DNA of 64,000 nucleotides from Sphingobacterium phlebotomi (GCF_008180195.1 NZ_VTAV01000004.1:186001-250000); one strand, 5' to 3'; shown: positions 44,353 to 55,728, counted from the first letter of the stretch. Translations and numbers: made by a program. Notes: generated from the sequence alone by a model not told the origin.

Positions 44353-46167
44353 TTATTCTTGTTGCGCCAATTGAACTGAAAGCTCGTTCAATAATGCTTT
44401 CGCATCGTTGAGATCTTGATTCCAAGTCTCGTTACGTTCCGTAATCTTCAATTTTTGTATAGCGTTTTCCAACCGATCTAAATTTGCTTGATCACCTTTG
44501 TCTTGTAATGTATGTTTTATTACTTGGATCTTCGCATAATCCTGAAGCCCTTCCAGTAGGCGCTCGTAACGAATCGAGCTTCTGGCATTCGGATATACGA
44601 TATAGGTATCACCTGCTGGCCAGGTGCGGAAGCGAGAATCTAACAATGGATTTTCCACCCAAGAGTTGAATGCCCAACGCAGCATACCGTCAAAATTCGC
44701 CGCTTCGGCATACCATGCTAAAAGAGCAGATTCCGCAGGGTCAGAAAACGTAAACTGGTTAGGAAATGCATCACTACAACAAATATAGAAGGTAGTATTC
44801 AGTCCACGCGATTGACGATCTTTGAGATCCTCCGCAGAAAAAGGATGTCCCAACGCAATGCTAATATCATCACTATTCGGATAACGCTGGTAAGTTTTTT
44901 GGTTATCAGCATAAGAAACGCCCAATTCCGGTGATACTTTTTGTAATAACGACAAAGCTCCATCCACTTCTTCCCTTGTACGTTCGTCAATAGCAATATT
45001 GGTTTTTTCCAACCACCCTTTCCCACGAAGATGCGCTACAAAATCTTCTAAGAACGGCGTCCATAATTCTTCAAATATAGGAGTACCAGGTTTTGCCTCG
45101 ACATTTACCAATTCATCGCTTGCCTCATCTTGATAATGGATCTCATTATTCCACGGGATAATGGAATAACAGTTGATCATCTTGTTAATTCCCAGATCCA
45201 ACATAAACTGCACCCATTTATCAAATACGCTGTAATCATACTTCCAAGAACCATCCTTTTGCTTTGTCCAAATAATCATATCCGCGTACGGGTCGAATGT
45301 CTGCACATTCCATGGATCCTTGTTAAGTGTTGCTGTAACCACTTTTTGCCCTACATCGGCTAACATCTGCATTTGTGGTTTCAACGCTTCAAAATGTTCT
45401 TCAGACCACATTTCAAGTCCTTCTACGCGAGCAACTGCGGAGGGATGTTGCCATTGGTCCAAATGGTAAGTCCATTCCGAGGGCTTTGGCAAGACTTGAT
45501 CGATAACATGCAAGGAAAGGTCCAGTTCCTGCGTGGGCACATCACCCGCTTTCACCTGTACTTTTGCCGTATAGTTTCCTGGCTTTGCGTCCGCTGGAAT
45601 ACGCACCGTTACCCAAACAGGCCGTACTTTCTTTGCTTCGAGACTGAAAGAAGTGAGATTATCCAACATATCGGGAGAAAGCGATGAAGCAAAATTTTCC
45701 GGTTTTCGGTGTCCACATCCTCCGGCAAATTCATCGGTCATCACGTAGCGAACGAAATGGGCCGACGCAATATCAGCAGGTAAATCCTCTCCGTTTTCTG
45801 TACGGAACCCCGATACTTCCACTTGCGCATCGGCAACTTCAGCATTGGTCCATAGCAATATTTGAGCAGAGACACGCTCCCCTCTCCATCCTGTTACAGA
45901 TTCTTGCTTTTCGATAGCAAAGTCCGGAGCTATCGATTTTGGAAAGCGTTTATCAATGGTCACAAAAGAAGCATGTAGTCCACTTTCAACCTTAGACCAA
46001 TCCGACAACGTATCTGTTGTCGGATCGGGTAATTCCGTAAAACTGGCCAATTCGAATGGTGTCTTTCGCTCCTGCTCTTGTTGATTTTGGGTACAAGCAG
46101 CAGCCATACCCAACAAGATAGCACTATACAAAACACCTTTTAATTTCTTCGTATTTAAGTTCATCAT
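44353..46167 (-). CDS. GH123-like (DUF4091) glycoside hydrolase lipoprotein
   Basis: 604 residues from ATG 46167 (or ATG 46164), giving a clean lipoprotein signal with lipobox MAAAC; the upstream extension was discarded. The N-terminal beta-sandwich (about 60-220) and C-terminal TIM barrel fit DUF4091/GH123, whose known members are beta-N-acetylgalactosaminidases acting on glycosphingolipid glycans. The neighbouring acidic pair expected in the active site appears as IAIDERTR (Asp394-Glu395). It has no copy of the shared operator upstream. It could release GalNAc or a related sugar for the nag enzymes; substrate assignment is inference. Confidence 0.8.
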   Translation of the reverse strand: MMNLNTKKLKGVLYSAILLGMAAACTQNQQEQERKTPFELASFTELPDPTTDTLSDWSKVESGLHASFVTIDKRFPKSIAPDFAIEKQESVTGWRGERVSAQILLWTNAEVADAQVEVSGFRTENGEDLPADIASAHFVRYVMTDEFAGGCGHRKPENFASSLSPDMLDNLTSFSLEAKKVRPVWVTVRIPADAKPGNYTAKVQVKAGDVPTQELDLSLHVIDQVLPKPSEWTYHLDQWQHPSAVARVEGLEMWSEEHFEALKPQMQMLADVGQKVVTATLNKDPWNVQTFDPYADMIIWTKQKDGSWKYDYSVFDKWVQFMLDLGINKMINCYSIIPWNNEIHYQDEASDELVNVEAKPGTPIFEELWTPFLEDFVAHLRGKGWLEKTNIAIDERTREEVDGALSLLQKVSPELGVSYADNQKTYQRYPNSDDISIALGHPFSAEDLKDRQSRGLNTTFYICCSDAFPNQFTFSDPAESALLAWYAEAANFDGMLRWAFNSWVENPLLDSRFRTWPAGDTYIVYPNARSSIRYERLLEGLQDYAKIQVIKHTLQDKGDQANLDRLENAIQKLKITERNETWNQDLNDAKALLNELSVQLAQQE

Positions 46168-46302
46168 AAATAAATTATAACCTAAACTTAGCGAAAATGG
46201 CAAGCACCTGCAAATCGTATTGAAACACAATCGATTGCTTAAAAATTAGTCGACATATAGCAACAAAGTTTCTCCCTTCTTAACTCATCATTCGCTACTT
46301 AA

Positions 46303-47970
<1,668 letters not shown>

Positions 47971-48010
47971 GCAAAGCAGGAGTTATAACAACGCTTCATC
48001 TAGCATAAAA

Positions 48011-48045
48011 AATAAGGGGAAATGTACATTTCCCCTTATTTTTTA
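48011..48045. terminator. 30-bp perfect palindrome terminator
   Basis: 48011-48040 reads identically on both strands (arms AATAAGGGGAAATGT and its complement, centre GTAC), flanked by A run and T run. It terminates the ABC-F transcript; the next gene starts 34 nt later. Confidence 0.85.
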
Positions 48046-48078
48046 TTACTTTGGCTTTCTAAACTTATAAAACAGGCC

Positions 48079-48975
48079 ATGAAAATAAACACATTGTCCT
48101 CGCTTGCATTAATAGCGGGAATTGCTTTTTCATCTTGTTCTTCTGGAACAACGTCTTCGAATGCACAAGTAGAAGACACCCTACAGGATACCATTGGTTA
48201 TCCCGAAGAACATTTAAACTGGAAAATAGGCGCACAGGCGTATACCTTTAGGTTGTTTACGCTTGCCGAAGCATTAGATAAGATAGATAGCGCAGATTTA
48301 AGGTATGTAGAAGCTTTTCCAGGACAAATCGTCGGCGCTGGAAATGAGGAAAAGTTCACCTATACGCTCTCGGAAGAAGGGCGGGATCTCGTGCGAAAAC
48401 TCTTGACCGACCGTAATATTACACTACATGCTTTTGGTGTAGTCAACGGTAACGATGCAGAAGAATGGGAACAGATTTTTGCTTTTGCCCAAGATATGGG
48501 TGTCAGGGTAATCAATTGTGAACCTAAAGAAGAACATTTAGATATCGTCTCCGCCTTGTGCGACAAATACGATATCCGTGCCGCCATTCACAATCATCCC
48601 GAGCCTACGACCTATTGGAAACCGGAAGCTGTATTAGCAGCATTGGACGGAAGGAGTACGAAAATGGGAGCAGCGGCCGATGTAGGCCATTGGATGCGTT
48701 CAGGATTAGACCCGGTAGAATGCCTAAAGAAATTAGAGGGTAAAATTATACACGCCCACTTTAAAGATTTGAATGCTTTTGGCGATAAAAAAGCCCACGA
48801 TGTACATTGGGGAACAGGCAAGCTTCCTATTAACGAGGTTATCGAAGAGCTGAAAAGACAAAATTTTGATGGGATGCTTTCCGCAGAATATGAATACAAT
48901 TGGGAGAACAACCAAAGTGATGTTGCCCAGAGCGTACGCAATTTCCGGGAGCTATTATCGGCATCCGCTAATTAA
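48079..48975 (+). CDS. secreted sugar phosphate isomerase/epimerase-like TIM-barrel lipoprotein
   Basis: 298 residues from ATG 48079, giving a lipoprotein signal (LALIAGIAFSSC); the longer frame lacks a sensible N terminus. The AP-endonuclease-2/xylose-isomerase-like barrel has likely metal ligands in INCEPK, IHNHPEP, DVGHW, HAHFKD and SAEYEY. The name is historical: a periplasmic lipoprotein cannot meet cytoplasmic sugar phosphates. Some exported relatives have been reported to act on 3-keto-glycosides together with Gfo/Idh enzymes, a possible link to region 2. Its 3' end overlaps the convergent M14 gene by 8 nt. Confidence 0.82.
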   Translation: MKINTLSSLALIAGIAFSSCSSGTTSSNAQVEDTLQDTIGYPEEHLNWKIGAQAYTFRLFTLAEALDKIDSADLRYVEAFPGQIVGAGNEEKFTYTLSEEGRDLVRKLLTDRNITLHAFGVVNGNDAEEWEQIFAFAQDMGVRVINCEPKEEHLDIVSALCDKYDIRAAIHNHPEPTTYWKPEAVLAALDGRSTKMGAAADVGHWMRSGLDPVECLKKLEGKIIHAHFKDLNAFGDKKAHDVHWGTGKLPINEVIEELKRQNFDGMLSAEYEYNWENNQSDVAQSVRNFRELLSASAN

Positions 48976-50470
48976 TCCAGTTCTTATAAAAATTTTCTTG
49001 CGGTGGTCGACTTAAATCGATAAGGTAGCCGTTGACCACCGCATATTTCAATGCTGTATCATTTCCTAAAAAGAAATTACTGGTTCCTGTCAGTACTATT
49101 TTAGGTGTAGGCACAAAATCAGCGTGAGCGGAAACAACCAAGGGAAGATGGTGTAGACGACCCTGTCCTCTGGAGGCTACCCTAACTGCAATATATCCCT
49201 GCTTTAGCAACTCCCAAGCCCTGTTGTTATCGACATCATTAACGGTCTGAAAGATTTGCGGATATACTTTGCCTTGCACAAATTTCAACCCGTTGGCATC
49301 TAGCTCATCGTACCCGTACGTACCTTCCAAATCCCCTATGTCTTCTACCCAACCACGTACACAATAATCTCTTTCCACGGTTAATTCGGCTCTGCGGATA
49401 GCGATATCGGTCATTAGAGGTATACTATCCGTCCCCAAATCGATCTGACGAATAAGCACATCATGCAATTGAGAAGCATTAAAAGGAATCTTATCGTACG
49501 CCTTGTAGTCATATTTTTTATACGATTCTTGTGCAATTTCCAATAGAGCGTTAAGGATAATAGCAAAATTAAACCGTCTTATTTCCTGTTTTTCGGGATC
49601 GCCTTTTAACCCCCCAGACTCAATTAAAACCGTGCTCGCTCCCCATGCTTGAAAGTTGTCACCAAAGCCACGTGGCGAATACGTATCGTCATACTTCGCC
49701 ACTGCATCAGGAACATATTGCTGCAGGAGATTGTTCATCCCCACAATCAGCTGCATCGCTCCTTTCCGCACATCGTTTATTTCTCTTTCCGTGTTATAAG
49801 CTGGTGCTAGCATCGCTATCGTCACCGGATTTTTTGTTTCCGGCACATTATAGTATATACTCTGGTCGTGTAGGTTAAAGCCGTAGTTTGGCTTAATCTC
49901 TTCCGCCATCCGTCGCAGAAGCTTTGCTTCCACAGTGTGATTGGCGCGAGCATCTCGGTTCAAATCAATATATTGTGCATTTCGTCGTATAAAACGTTCG
50001 GCACCATCGGGGTTAAGCATCGGAATAAAATGAATGACCAGGTTATCCTTTAGGCAAAAGCGAATGGAGTCAAAGCCATCATCCTCGCCTTCCAAGAAAT
50101 TGAAAATATCAAACAACGCCATCGTTGCTGTAGGTTCATCGCCATGCATCTGCGACCACAACATGACTTTTTTTTCTCCATTACCATATTGTAGTTTATA
50201 GATCGCTCGACCTTCCACCGATTCCCCAATCTCCCGAACTTGCAAGACAGCTTTCTTTTCATGTGTTTGTATTAAGTCCACGACATCTTGATGCTTAAAA
50301 CGCCTATTCGTTAAAGCAGCCTCCCTATACATCTGATGTAGGCTATTGTAAGCTGTTGTATCCAAGGTCATAGCATCCGCATATCTATTTGATTCGCTGC
50401 TCGTCATCGTCGTTTGATTACAAGACTGGAGACTTGTAACTATACATAAAAGAAATAAGGTCTGTTTCAT
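48968..50470 (-). CDS. M14-family zinc carboxypeptidase-like lipoprotein
   Basis: 500 residues with a lipoprotein signal (LLCIVTSLQSC). The M14 domain covers about residues 55-320, with zinc ligands His109 and Glu112 (SQMHGDEPTATM) and His201 (FNLHDQ), substrate Asn-Arg at 171-172 (IDLNRDAR), and catalytic Glu284 (LIESGG). A C-terminal domain of about 170 residues is of unknown fold. It probably trims peptides or muropeptide stems in the periplasm. It follows pyrC by 51 nt and may be the end of the pdxH-nuoCD-pyrC transcript. Confidence 0.87.
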   Translation of the reverse strand: MKQTLFLLCIVTSLQSCNQTTMTSSESNRYADAMTLDTTAYNSLHQMYREAALTNRRFKHQDVVDLIQTHEKKAVLQVREIGESVEGRAIYKLQYGNGEKKVMLWSQMHGDEPTATMALFDIFNFLEGEDDGFDSIRFCLKDNLVIHFIPMLNPDGAERFIRRNAQYIDLNRDARANHTVEAKLLRRMAEEIKPNYGFNLHDQSIYYNVPETKNPVTIAMLAPAYNTEREINDVRKGAMQLIVGMNNLLQQYVPDAVAKYDDTYSPRGFGDNFQAWGASTVLIESGGLKGDPEKQEIRRFNFAIILNALLEIAQESYKKYDYKAYDKIPFNASQLHDVLIRQIDLGTDSIPLMTDIAIRRAELTVERDYCVRGWVEDIGDLEGTYGYDELDANGLKFVQGKVYPQIFQTVNDVDNNRAWELLKQGYIAVRVASRGQGRLHHLPLVVSAHADFVPTPKIVLTGTSNFFLGNDTALKYAVVNGYLIDLSRPPQENFYKNWIN

Positions 50471-50521
50471 AACATTTAAATAACGTTATATCTATTTGTG
50501 CATGGTACATCAGCCGTGTTT

Positions 50522-51859
50522 CTACCGATTAAATAACAACCGATGCCCTGTACCTGCTTCAATAATCTTGCCATCTGTATAAGCTACGTTTCCAGAGACG
50601 AACGTGTGGACTATAGTAGACGAAAACGTGTGTCCTTCAAATGGTGACCAGCCACACTTAGACAAAATGTTATCCTTAGAAACCGTATAGGATCGATCAA
50701 GATCTACTAACACTAAATCTGCCCAGTATCCCTCTCTGATAAAACCTCTGTTTTCGATCTGGAATAATTCAGCAGTATTATGTGCTGTTTTTTGCACCAC
50801 TTGTTCCAATGTGATTTTACCTTGCTTGACGAAATCTAACAATGCTTGGAGTGCATGTTGTACCAACGGACCGCCAGATGGTGCCTGTGCATAAGGTTTC
50901 GATTTTTCTTCGAATGTATGGGGAGCATGATCTGTAGCTATAACATCAATATGTCCATCCAATACTGCCTGAAAAACCCCCTCCCTATCCACAGCCGTTT
51001 TCACCGCGGGATTCCATTTGATGAAGTTTCCTTTATCTGCATAATCCGCATCGGAAAACCAAAGATGATGTATGCATGCCTCCGCTGTAATTTTCTTCTC
51101 TTTTAAGGGGATAGCACTAACAAAAAGTGCTGTCTCTGCCGCGGTTGAAATATGCAGTATATGAAGACGGGTATTATGTTTTTTGGCAAGTTCCACCGCT
51201 TTGGAAGAAGAAAGATAACAAGCCTCTGCTGTCCGGATAAGTGGATGCATAAAAGGTTGCAGTCCTCCTTCACCGTATTTTTCCTTAAAAGCTTGAAGAT
51301 TCCGCTGTACCGTCGCTTCGTCTTCACAGTGTACGGCAATCAATGTCGGTGCTTCTGCAAAAATCTTTTCCAACGTCGCCTCATTATCGACCAACATATT
51401 ACCCGTAGACGAACCCATAAAAATCTTGATACCACATACATCACGTGGATTCGTTTTTAAAACCTCGTCTAAGTTATCATTCGCTGCACCCATGAAAAAA
51501 GAATAGTTTGCCAATGATTTTTCGGCAGCAATATCATATTTTTCCTGCAACAATTTTTGGGTTAACGTATTCGGAACGGTATTCGGCATTTCCATAAACG
51601 AGGTTGTTCCTCCCGCGACCGCGGCACGGCTTTCGTGCCAAATATCAGCTTTATAAGTCAGGCCCGGTTCACGAAAATGCACTTGATCATCGATGAGCCC
51701 CGGTAACAAATGTAAACCTCGTGCGTCTATTGTTTGATCAGCCGCGTGATTAATTTCCTCCGCAATCATTTCGATGCGCCCTTGATTGATATATACATCG
51801 CTCAAAAAAGTCTTTCCTTCGTTAACAATTTGTGCGGATTTTATAAGAATTGATGACAT
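50522..51859 (-). CDS. pyrC: dihydroorotase
   Basis: 445-residue amidohydrolase of pyrimidine synthesis (carbamoyl-aspartate to dihydroorotate). The metal-binding motif reads DDQVHFREPG where most dihydroorotases have DxHxHFREPG, so the first His is Gln. The same change is usual in Bacteroidota enzymes, as far as I recall. Other elements are present: carbamylated Lys in GIKIFMGSSTG, HCEDE, HILHIST and ATDHAPHT. Length and spacing are normal for class I. It follows nuoD by 38 nt. Confidence 0.9.
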   Translation of the reverse strand: MSSILIKSAQIVNEGKTFLSDVYINQGRIEMIAEEINHAADQTIDARGLHLLPGLIDDQVHFREPGLTYKADIWHESRAAVAGGTTSFMEMPNTVPNTLTQKLLQEKYDIAAEKSLANYSFFMGAANDNLDEVLKTNPRDVCGIKIFMGSSTGNMLVDNEATLEKIFAEAPTLIAVHCEDEATVQRNLQAFKEKYGEGGLQPFMHPLIRTAEACYLSSSKAVELAKKHNTRLHILHISTAAETALFVSAIPLKEKKITAEACIHHLWFSDADYADKGNFIKWNPAVKTAVDREGVFQAVLDGHIDVIATDHAPHTFEEKSKPYAQAPSGGPLVQHALQALLDFVKQGKITLEQVVQKTAHNTAELFQIENRGFIREGYWADLVLVDLDRSYTVSKDNILSKCGWSPFEGHTFSSTIVHTFVSGNVAYTDGKIIEAGTGHRLLFNR

Positions 51860-51897
51860 TTCTTTAATTATGAATTATGCGTTATAAAGTTTTAAAT

Positions 51898-53088
51898 TTA
51901 TCTATCCACTTCCCCCAATACAATATCGATGGAACCTAATATAGCGATTAGATCCGCTATAAGCTGCCCTTTACCTAATTCGGGCAATACAGAAAGGTTA
52001 TTGAAGCTAGGACCTCGAGCTTTCACCCTTCGCGGCACATCTGTTTTCTCTTGTGTTACGAAGTGAAAGCCTAATTCTCCTTTTGGATTTTCCGCACGAA
52101 TGTAATATTCTTGTGCTTTCAGGTTCACCTTTTTCGGGACTAATCCTCGAGGATCGAAATCGGGCGTTCTTTTAAAATCTGCTTCAAGCCTCTGCAGACA
52201 TTGTTCGATGATTTTTACAGACTCCTTCACCTCGTCTACCCGCACTTTATATCGATCCCAGCAATCTCCGAGTATTCCCATTTCTCCCTTTCCAATTGGG
52301 ATTTCAAACTCGATTTCAGGATAGACGCTATAGCCATCAACCCGGCGCAAATCCCACCTGATGCCCGAAGCCCGCAACATCGGTCCACTACATCCATAAT
52401 TGATAGCTACATCAGCAGGCAAAACCCCAATATTCGCTGTACGTGAAATAAATATCTGATTATTGGAAAGCAAATCATCCAGCTCTACCAACTTGGGTTT
52501 AAAATAATCTATAAATTCTTGGCAACGAGCTTCAAATCCAACGGGTAAATCATAAAACAGACCACCTACCCAAATATAATTGTAGAGCATACGTGATCCA
52601 GAAGCCCATTCCAACATATTCATAATGTGTTCTCTATCCCGAAAGCACCACATAAAAGGCGTAAAAGCCCCGATATCGATCCCATACGTGCCGATAGCGA
52701 TCAAGTGGGAAGCGATACGATTAAGCTCACACACTAACACCCGTATATATTCCACACGTTTTGGTAACTTGTCCTCTATCTTGAGCATGCGCTCCACTCC
52801 CATCACAAAAGCGTGGCTGTTGTTCATGGACGACAAATAGTCTAACCTATCCGTAAATGGTATCGTCTTCCCATAATTCATTGATTCAGCATGCTTATCA
52901 AAACAGCGGTGAAGATAGCCCAAGTGCGGAATGATATCTTTAACAACTTCTCCATCAGTAATGAGTTCTAAACGGAGCACACCATGTGTAGAAGGGTGTT
53001 GGGGGCCCATATTGATGACCATCTCCTGCGACGTTATTGCTGCAATCTTCTTCTTATAATTTTCCAGTCCTTTGGTATAATGCGTCAT
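51898..53088 (-). CDS. nuoD: NADH-quinone oxidoreductase subunit D
   Basis: 396-residue 49-kDa-type subunit of complex I, on the peripheral arm near the quinone site. The hallmark segments are intact: [30 protein letters not shown], and the C terminus [29 protein letters not shown]. The gene starts 6 nt after nuoC. Unusually, no nuoA, B or E-N gene is adjacent: pdxH precedes and pyrC follows. Confidence 0.95.
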   Translation of the reverse strand: MTHYTKGLENYKKKIAAITSQEMVINMGPQHPSTHGVLRLELITDGEVVKDIIPHLGYLHRCFDKHAESMNYGKTIPFTDRLDYLSSMNNSHAFVMGVERMLKIEDKLPKRVEYIRVLVCELNRIASHLIAIGTYGIDIGAFTPFMWCFRDREHIMNMLEWASGSRMLYNYIWVGGLFYDLPVGFEARCQEFIDYFKPKLVELDDLLSNNQIFISRTANIGVLPADVAINYGCSGPMLRASGIRWDLRRVDGYSVYPEIEFEIPIGKGEMGILGDCWDRYKVRVDEVKESVKIIEQCLQRLEADFKRTPDFDPRGLVPKKVNLKAQEYYIRAENPKGELGFHFVTQEKTDVPRRVKARGPSFNNLSVLPELGKGQLIADLIAILGSIDIVLGEVDR

Positions 53089-53094
53089 CTTCGT

Positions 53095-53586
53095 CTATTT
53101 AATGGCTATTCCGTGATATGTTTCCGCATCTTCATAATCCTTCCGCAAGGGGTAGCCTTGCCAATCGTCGGGAAGGAGGATACGTCTTAAATCGGGATGC
53201 CCCGTAAAAAATATTCCCATCAAATCGAATGCCTCTCGCTCATGCCAATCGGCGGTACGCCAAACGGTGGAAACAGAAGGGATCTCGGGCAAATTATCAA
53301 ACCGGCGATCATTCTCGATTTCTACTTTCAGCACAAGTTGCGTTTGATAAGGAATAGAAGCCAAGTGGTAAACGATGGCAAACCGGTTATCGGGATGAAA
53401 ATCTACCGCGGATATATTCGAAAGAAAGTCAAAATAACATTCTTCAGTATCTCGCAAAAAAAGGGCGATTTCCAGTAGACTGTCAGCATTTACGATCAAT
53501 ATAGGCTGCAAATGATCCTCTTCTATACGGACGACAGCCTGTTCGCCAATACCTGCAATTATTAAATCTTTTATTTTTGTTATCAT
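53095..53586 (-). CDS. nuoC: NADH-quinone oxidoreductase subunit C
   Basis: 163-residue 30-kDa-type subunit of complex I. It has the characteristic C-terminal block VWRTADWHEREAFDLMGIFFTGHPDLRRIL, then DDWQGYPLRKDY. The normal fusion NuoCD of enterobacteria is not used here; C and D are separate and 6 nt apart. Its start is 3 nt after the pdxH stop, so it is translated from the pdxH transcript. Confidence 0.95.
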   Translation of the reverse strand: MITKIKDLIIAGIGEQAVVRIEEDHLQPILIVNADSLLEIALFLRDTEECYFDFLSNISAVDFHPDNRFAIVYHLASIPYQTQLVLKVEIENDRRFDNLPEIPSVSTVWRTADWHEREAFDLMGIFFTGHPDLRRILLPDDWQGYPLRKDYEDAETYHGIAIK

Positions 53587-53589
53587 GTA

Positions 53590-54243
53590 CTAGGGTGCTA
53601 ATCGTTGTATAATCCAGTCCCCTTGTTGAAAGACATATTCTATACGGTCGTGCAAACGGCTACTTCTGCCCTGCCAAAATTCCATTCGTAATGGACTGAC
53701 CAAATACCCTCCCCAAAAAGCGGGGCGCTCTATATTTGTTTTTTCAGCATATTCTGCCGTCAACTCTTCTACACGTGTTTCTAACACTTCTCTATCGGCA
53801 ATAACTTGGCTTTGCGGCGAGGCGATTGCCCCTATACGGCTTCCTCTCGGTCGGGATGCAAAATATTCATCCGAATCTCCTGATGATAATTTCTCTACCC
53901 ATCCCTCAATGCGTACTTGTCTTTGCAGTTCGGGCCAAAAAAATAAAATGCTTACTTTCTTTTGTTTCGCCATAGCTTGCCCCTTCTTACTATGGTAATT
54001 CGTAAAAAAGCTAAATCCAGAAGGTTTTATATCTTTTAAAAGAACGACCCTCGAAGAGGGAAAACCGTCTTCTCCAACCGTCGCCAAAACCATCGCATTC
54101 GGTTCGACTACTTCCGCATGACGGGCTTCGTCAAACCAACGTTGAAACTGTTTGATCGGATTAGATAGAACATCCTTTTCGTCCAATTTATATTTACAAT
54201 AATCTTCCCGTATAGCTGCAATATCTTTATGGATAATGGACAT
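53590..54243 (-). CDS. pdxH: pyridoxamine 5'-phosphate oxidase
   Basis: 217-residue FMN enzyme making pyridoxal 5'-phosphate from PNP or PMP. Typical FMN and substrate segments are ATVGEDGFPSSRVVLLKDI, FFTNYHSKKGQ, SRPRGSRIGAIASPQS and the C-terminal MEFWQGRSSRLHDRI. It heads a minus-strand operon with nuoC, nuoD, pyrC and probably the M14 gene. A TAAGTTTG -7 box lies 25 nt upstream. Confidence 0.95.
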   Translation of the reverse strand: MSIIHKDIAAIREDYCKYKLDEKDVLSNPIKQFQRWFDEARHAEVVEPNAMVLATVGEDGFPSSRVVLLKDIKPSGFSFFTNYHSKKGQAMAKQKKVSILFFWPELQRQVRIEGWVEKLSSGDSDEYFASRPRGSRIGAIASPQSQVIADREVLETRVEELTAEYAEKTNIERPAFWGGYLVSPLRMEFWQGRSSRLHDRIEYVFQQGDWIIQRLAP

Positions 54244-54267
54244 GGGTTAAGTCTGTTGATGCAAACA

Positions 54268-54275
54268 CAAACTTA
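54268..54275 (-). promoter_or_regulatory. -7 promoter box TAAGTTTG (pdxH operon)
   Basis: Exact TAnnTTTG on the minus strand, 25 nt from the pdxH ATG. Confidence 0.5.
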
Positions 54276-54367
54276 ATCAAAACTGATGGGATTCGTAAAG
54301 TCTATTTTATTTTCCCATAAAATACCGTATATTGAAGCAGGTTTTAGAGGAACTAAAGATTCTTATT

Positions 54368-54934
54368 ATGTTCAACACGCACACACCTCAAAAAGGAAGT
54401 TTATTGCTCTCCGAACCATTTATGCTCGACAATAACTTCGAAAGGTCTGTTATTTTACTATGCGAACACGATGCTGTTGAAGGAACAATGGGTATCATTA
54501 TCAATAATCGCTCTTCTCTGCTATTATCAGATATAATACCTGATGTAGAAAATCCGCGGTTTCCCTTGTATATCGGGGGCCCAGTAAGCGTCGAAGCATT
54601 GTTTTTTCTTCATAAGGTTCCTGAAAAGATTGAGGGAGGTGTTGAACTTGTCGACGGCATTTATTTTGGTGGAAATTTTGAACAGATACGGTTTCTAGTA
54701 AATGACGATCTCCTTCAGCCGGATGAAATTAAATTTATTCTTGGCTACGCTGGATGGACACCCGGACAATTGGACGATGAAATCGAACAAAACAGCTGGG
54801 CGGTACACAATAAGTTCCCAACTGATCTACTTCTTCTGCAAGACGGCGAAGACCTATGGAAGCAGGCGCTTATCAGCCTAGGTCCAAAATATGCGCATGT
54901 CGCCAATTTTCCTAAAAGCCCCGATTTGAATTGA
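54368..54934 (+). CDS. YqgE/AlgH-family protein
   Basis: 188 residues from ATG 54368; the longer frame starts at a TTG and adds a non-conserved stretch. Family features are GSLLLSEPFMLDNNFERSVILLCEH near the N terminus, GTMGIIINN, IGGPV and the C-terminal GYAGWTPGQLDDEI. The biochemical function of the family (formerly UPF0301) is unknown. It is divergent from pdxH. Confidence 0.92.
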   Translation: MFNTHTPQKGSLLLSEPFMLDNNFERSVILLCEHDAVEGTMGIIINNRSSLLLSDIIPDVENPRFPLYIGGPVSVEALFFLHKVPEKIEGGVELVDGIYFGGNFEQIRFLVNDDLLQPDEIKFILGYAGWTPGQLDDEIEQNSWAVHNKFPTDLLLLQDGEDLWKQALISLGPKYAHVANFPKSPDLN

Positions 54935-55101
54935 GATATAGGCTTTTACCCCGACCTGTCATGTTTTTCGACTTTTAGTAAACGTTGTTATGACAGCATC
55001 CATAATTTCCCCGAAAGTCTTTCAAAAACCCGCATAGCCTATAAGGAAGATACATCGGAGGCTATATCGAAACGTTAGATCCCTCTATTTCGCAAAATTC
55101 A
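54935..55101. other. 167-nt gap, no gene seen
   Basis: Convergent junction between the YqgE/AlgH gene and the methyltransferase gene. There are only weak stem-forming sequences (CATAGCCTATAAGG and GGAGGCTATATCG near 55030-55065). No ORF or RNA recognised. Confidence 0.4.
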
Positions 55102-55722
55102 CTAGATTTGAGATATCTTGTCCGCTTTTTTGCATATTATAAAATAAAATGGATAATTTTCTACAACTTCCGTAACGTCGAGTAAACCAGCTCCTCCAAA
55201 CTCTTCCTGTATTGTTTCCAAATCATAAAAGAACATCTTTACGCCACCGAACATTTCAAAGCGGTCTTTACCAATCTCCATACCCTGTCCGTATGTTTGT
55301 GCTTCTTTTGTAATGGTCGTGAAAATCATATAACCTCCATCCGTTAGTTGGTTATAACAATCCAGAATAAGCTTTTTCCTTTCCTCTTTATCCAATAAAT
55401 GGATGAGTGCATAACAAAATATACCATCGTATTTTTTGTCATCGAAAGGCATGTCTGCCACGGAGCCGTAGAAAATAGGTATTATATCTCCGTAGTGTTT
55501 TCTTGCCAGTTCTATGGCCGTTTTGGATATCTCAATGCCCACGACGTCCATTCCGTTATCCTTAAAAACCTGCGCATTTCGTCCATATCCAACACCAGGA
55601 ACTAATATGTTTTTTAGGAATTTTTCTTTAAAAAAATCTTTCGCCAGCACAGCTGATGTCGCTGGTTCTAGTCCCCACATCTCTCGTTTACTCACAAAAC
55701 TCTCTTCCCAAAATTCTGCCAT
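55102..55722 (-). CDS. class I SAM-dependent methyltransferase
   Basis: 206 residues. The SAM-binding motif I is LVPGVGYGRNAQVF, motif II region VVGIEISKTAIELA, and post-motif YDGIFCYALIHLL. It resembles the thiopurine/tellurite-resistance type methyltransferases (N terminus FWEESFVSKREMWGLEPA), but the substrate is undecided. The gene starts 6 nt downstream of a decayed oxidoreductase gene, with which it was probably once co-transcribed. Confidence 0.82.
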   Translation of the reverse strand: MAEFWEESFVSKREMWGLEPATSAVLAKDFFKEKFLKNILVPGVGYGRNAQVFKDNGMDVVGIEISKTAIELARKHYGDIIPIFYGSVADMPFDDKKYDGIFCYALIHLLDKEERKKLILDCYNQLTDGGYMIFTTITKEAQTYGQGMEIGKDRFEMFGGVKMFFYDLETIQEEFGGAGLLDVTEVVENYPFYFIICKKADKISQI

Positions 55723-55728
55723 TTTATA

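Noticed and set aside
50522..51859. Dihydroorotase as an inactive pseudoenzyme because of His to Gln in the metal motif
   Set aside because: The same Gln variant is usual in Bacteroidota dihydroorotases as far as I recall, and all other motifs are intact.
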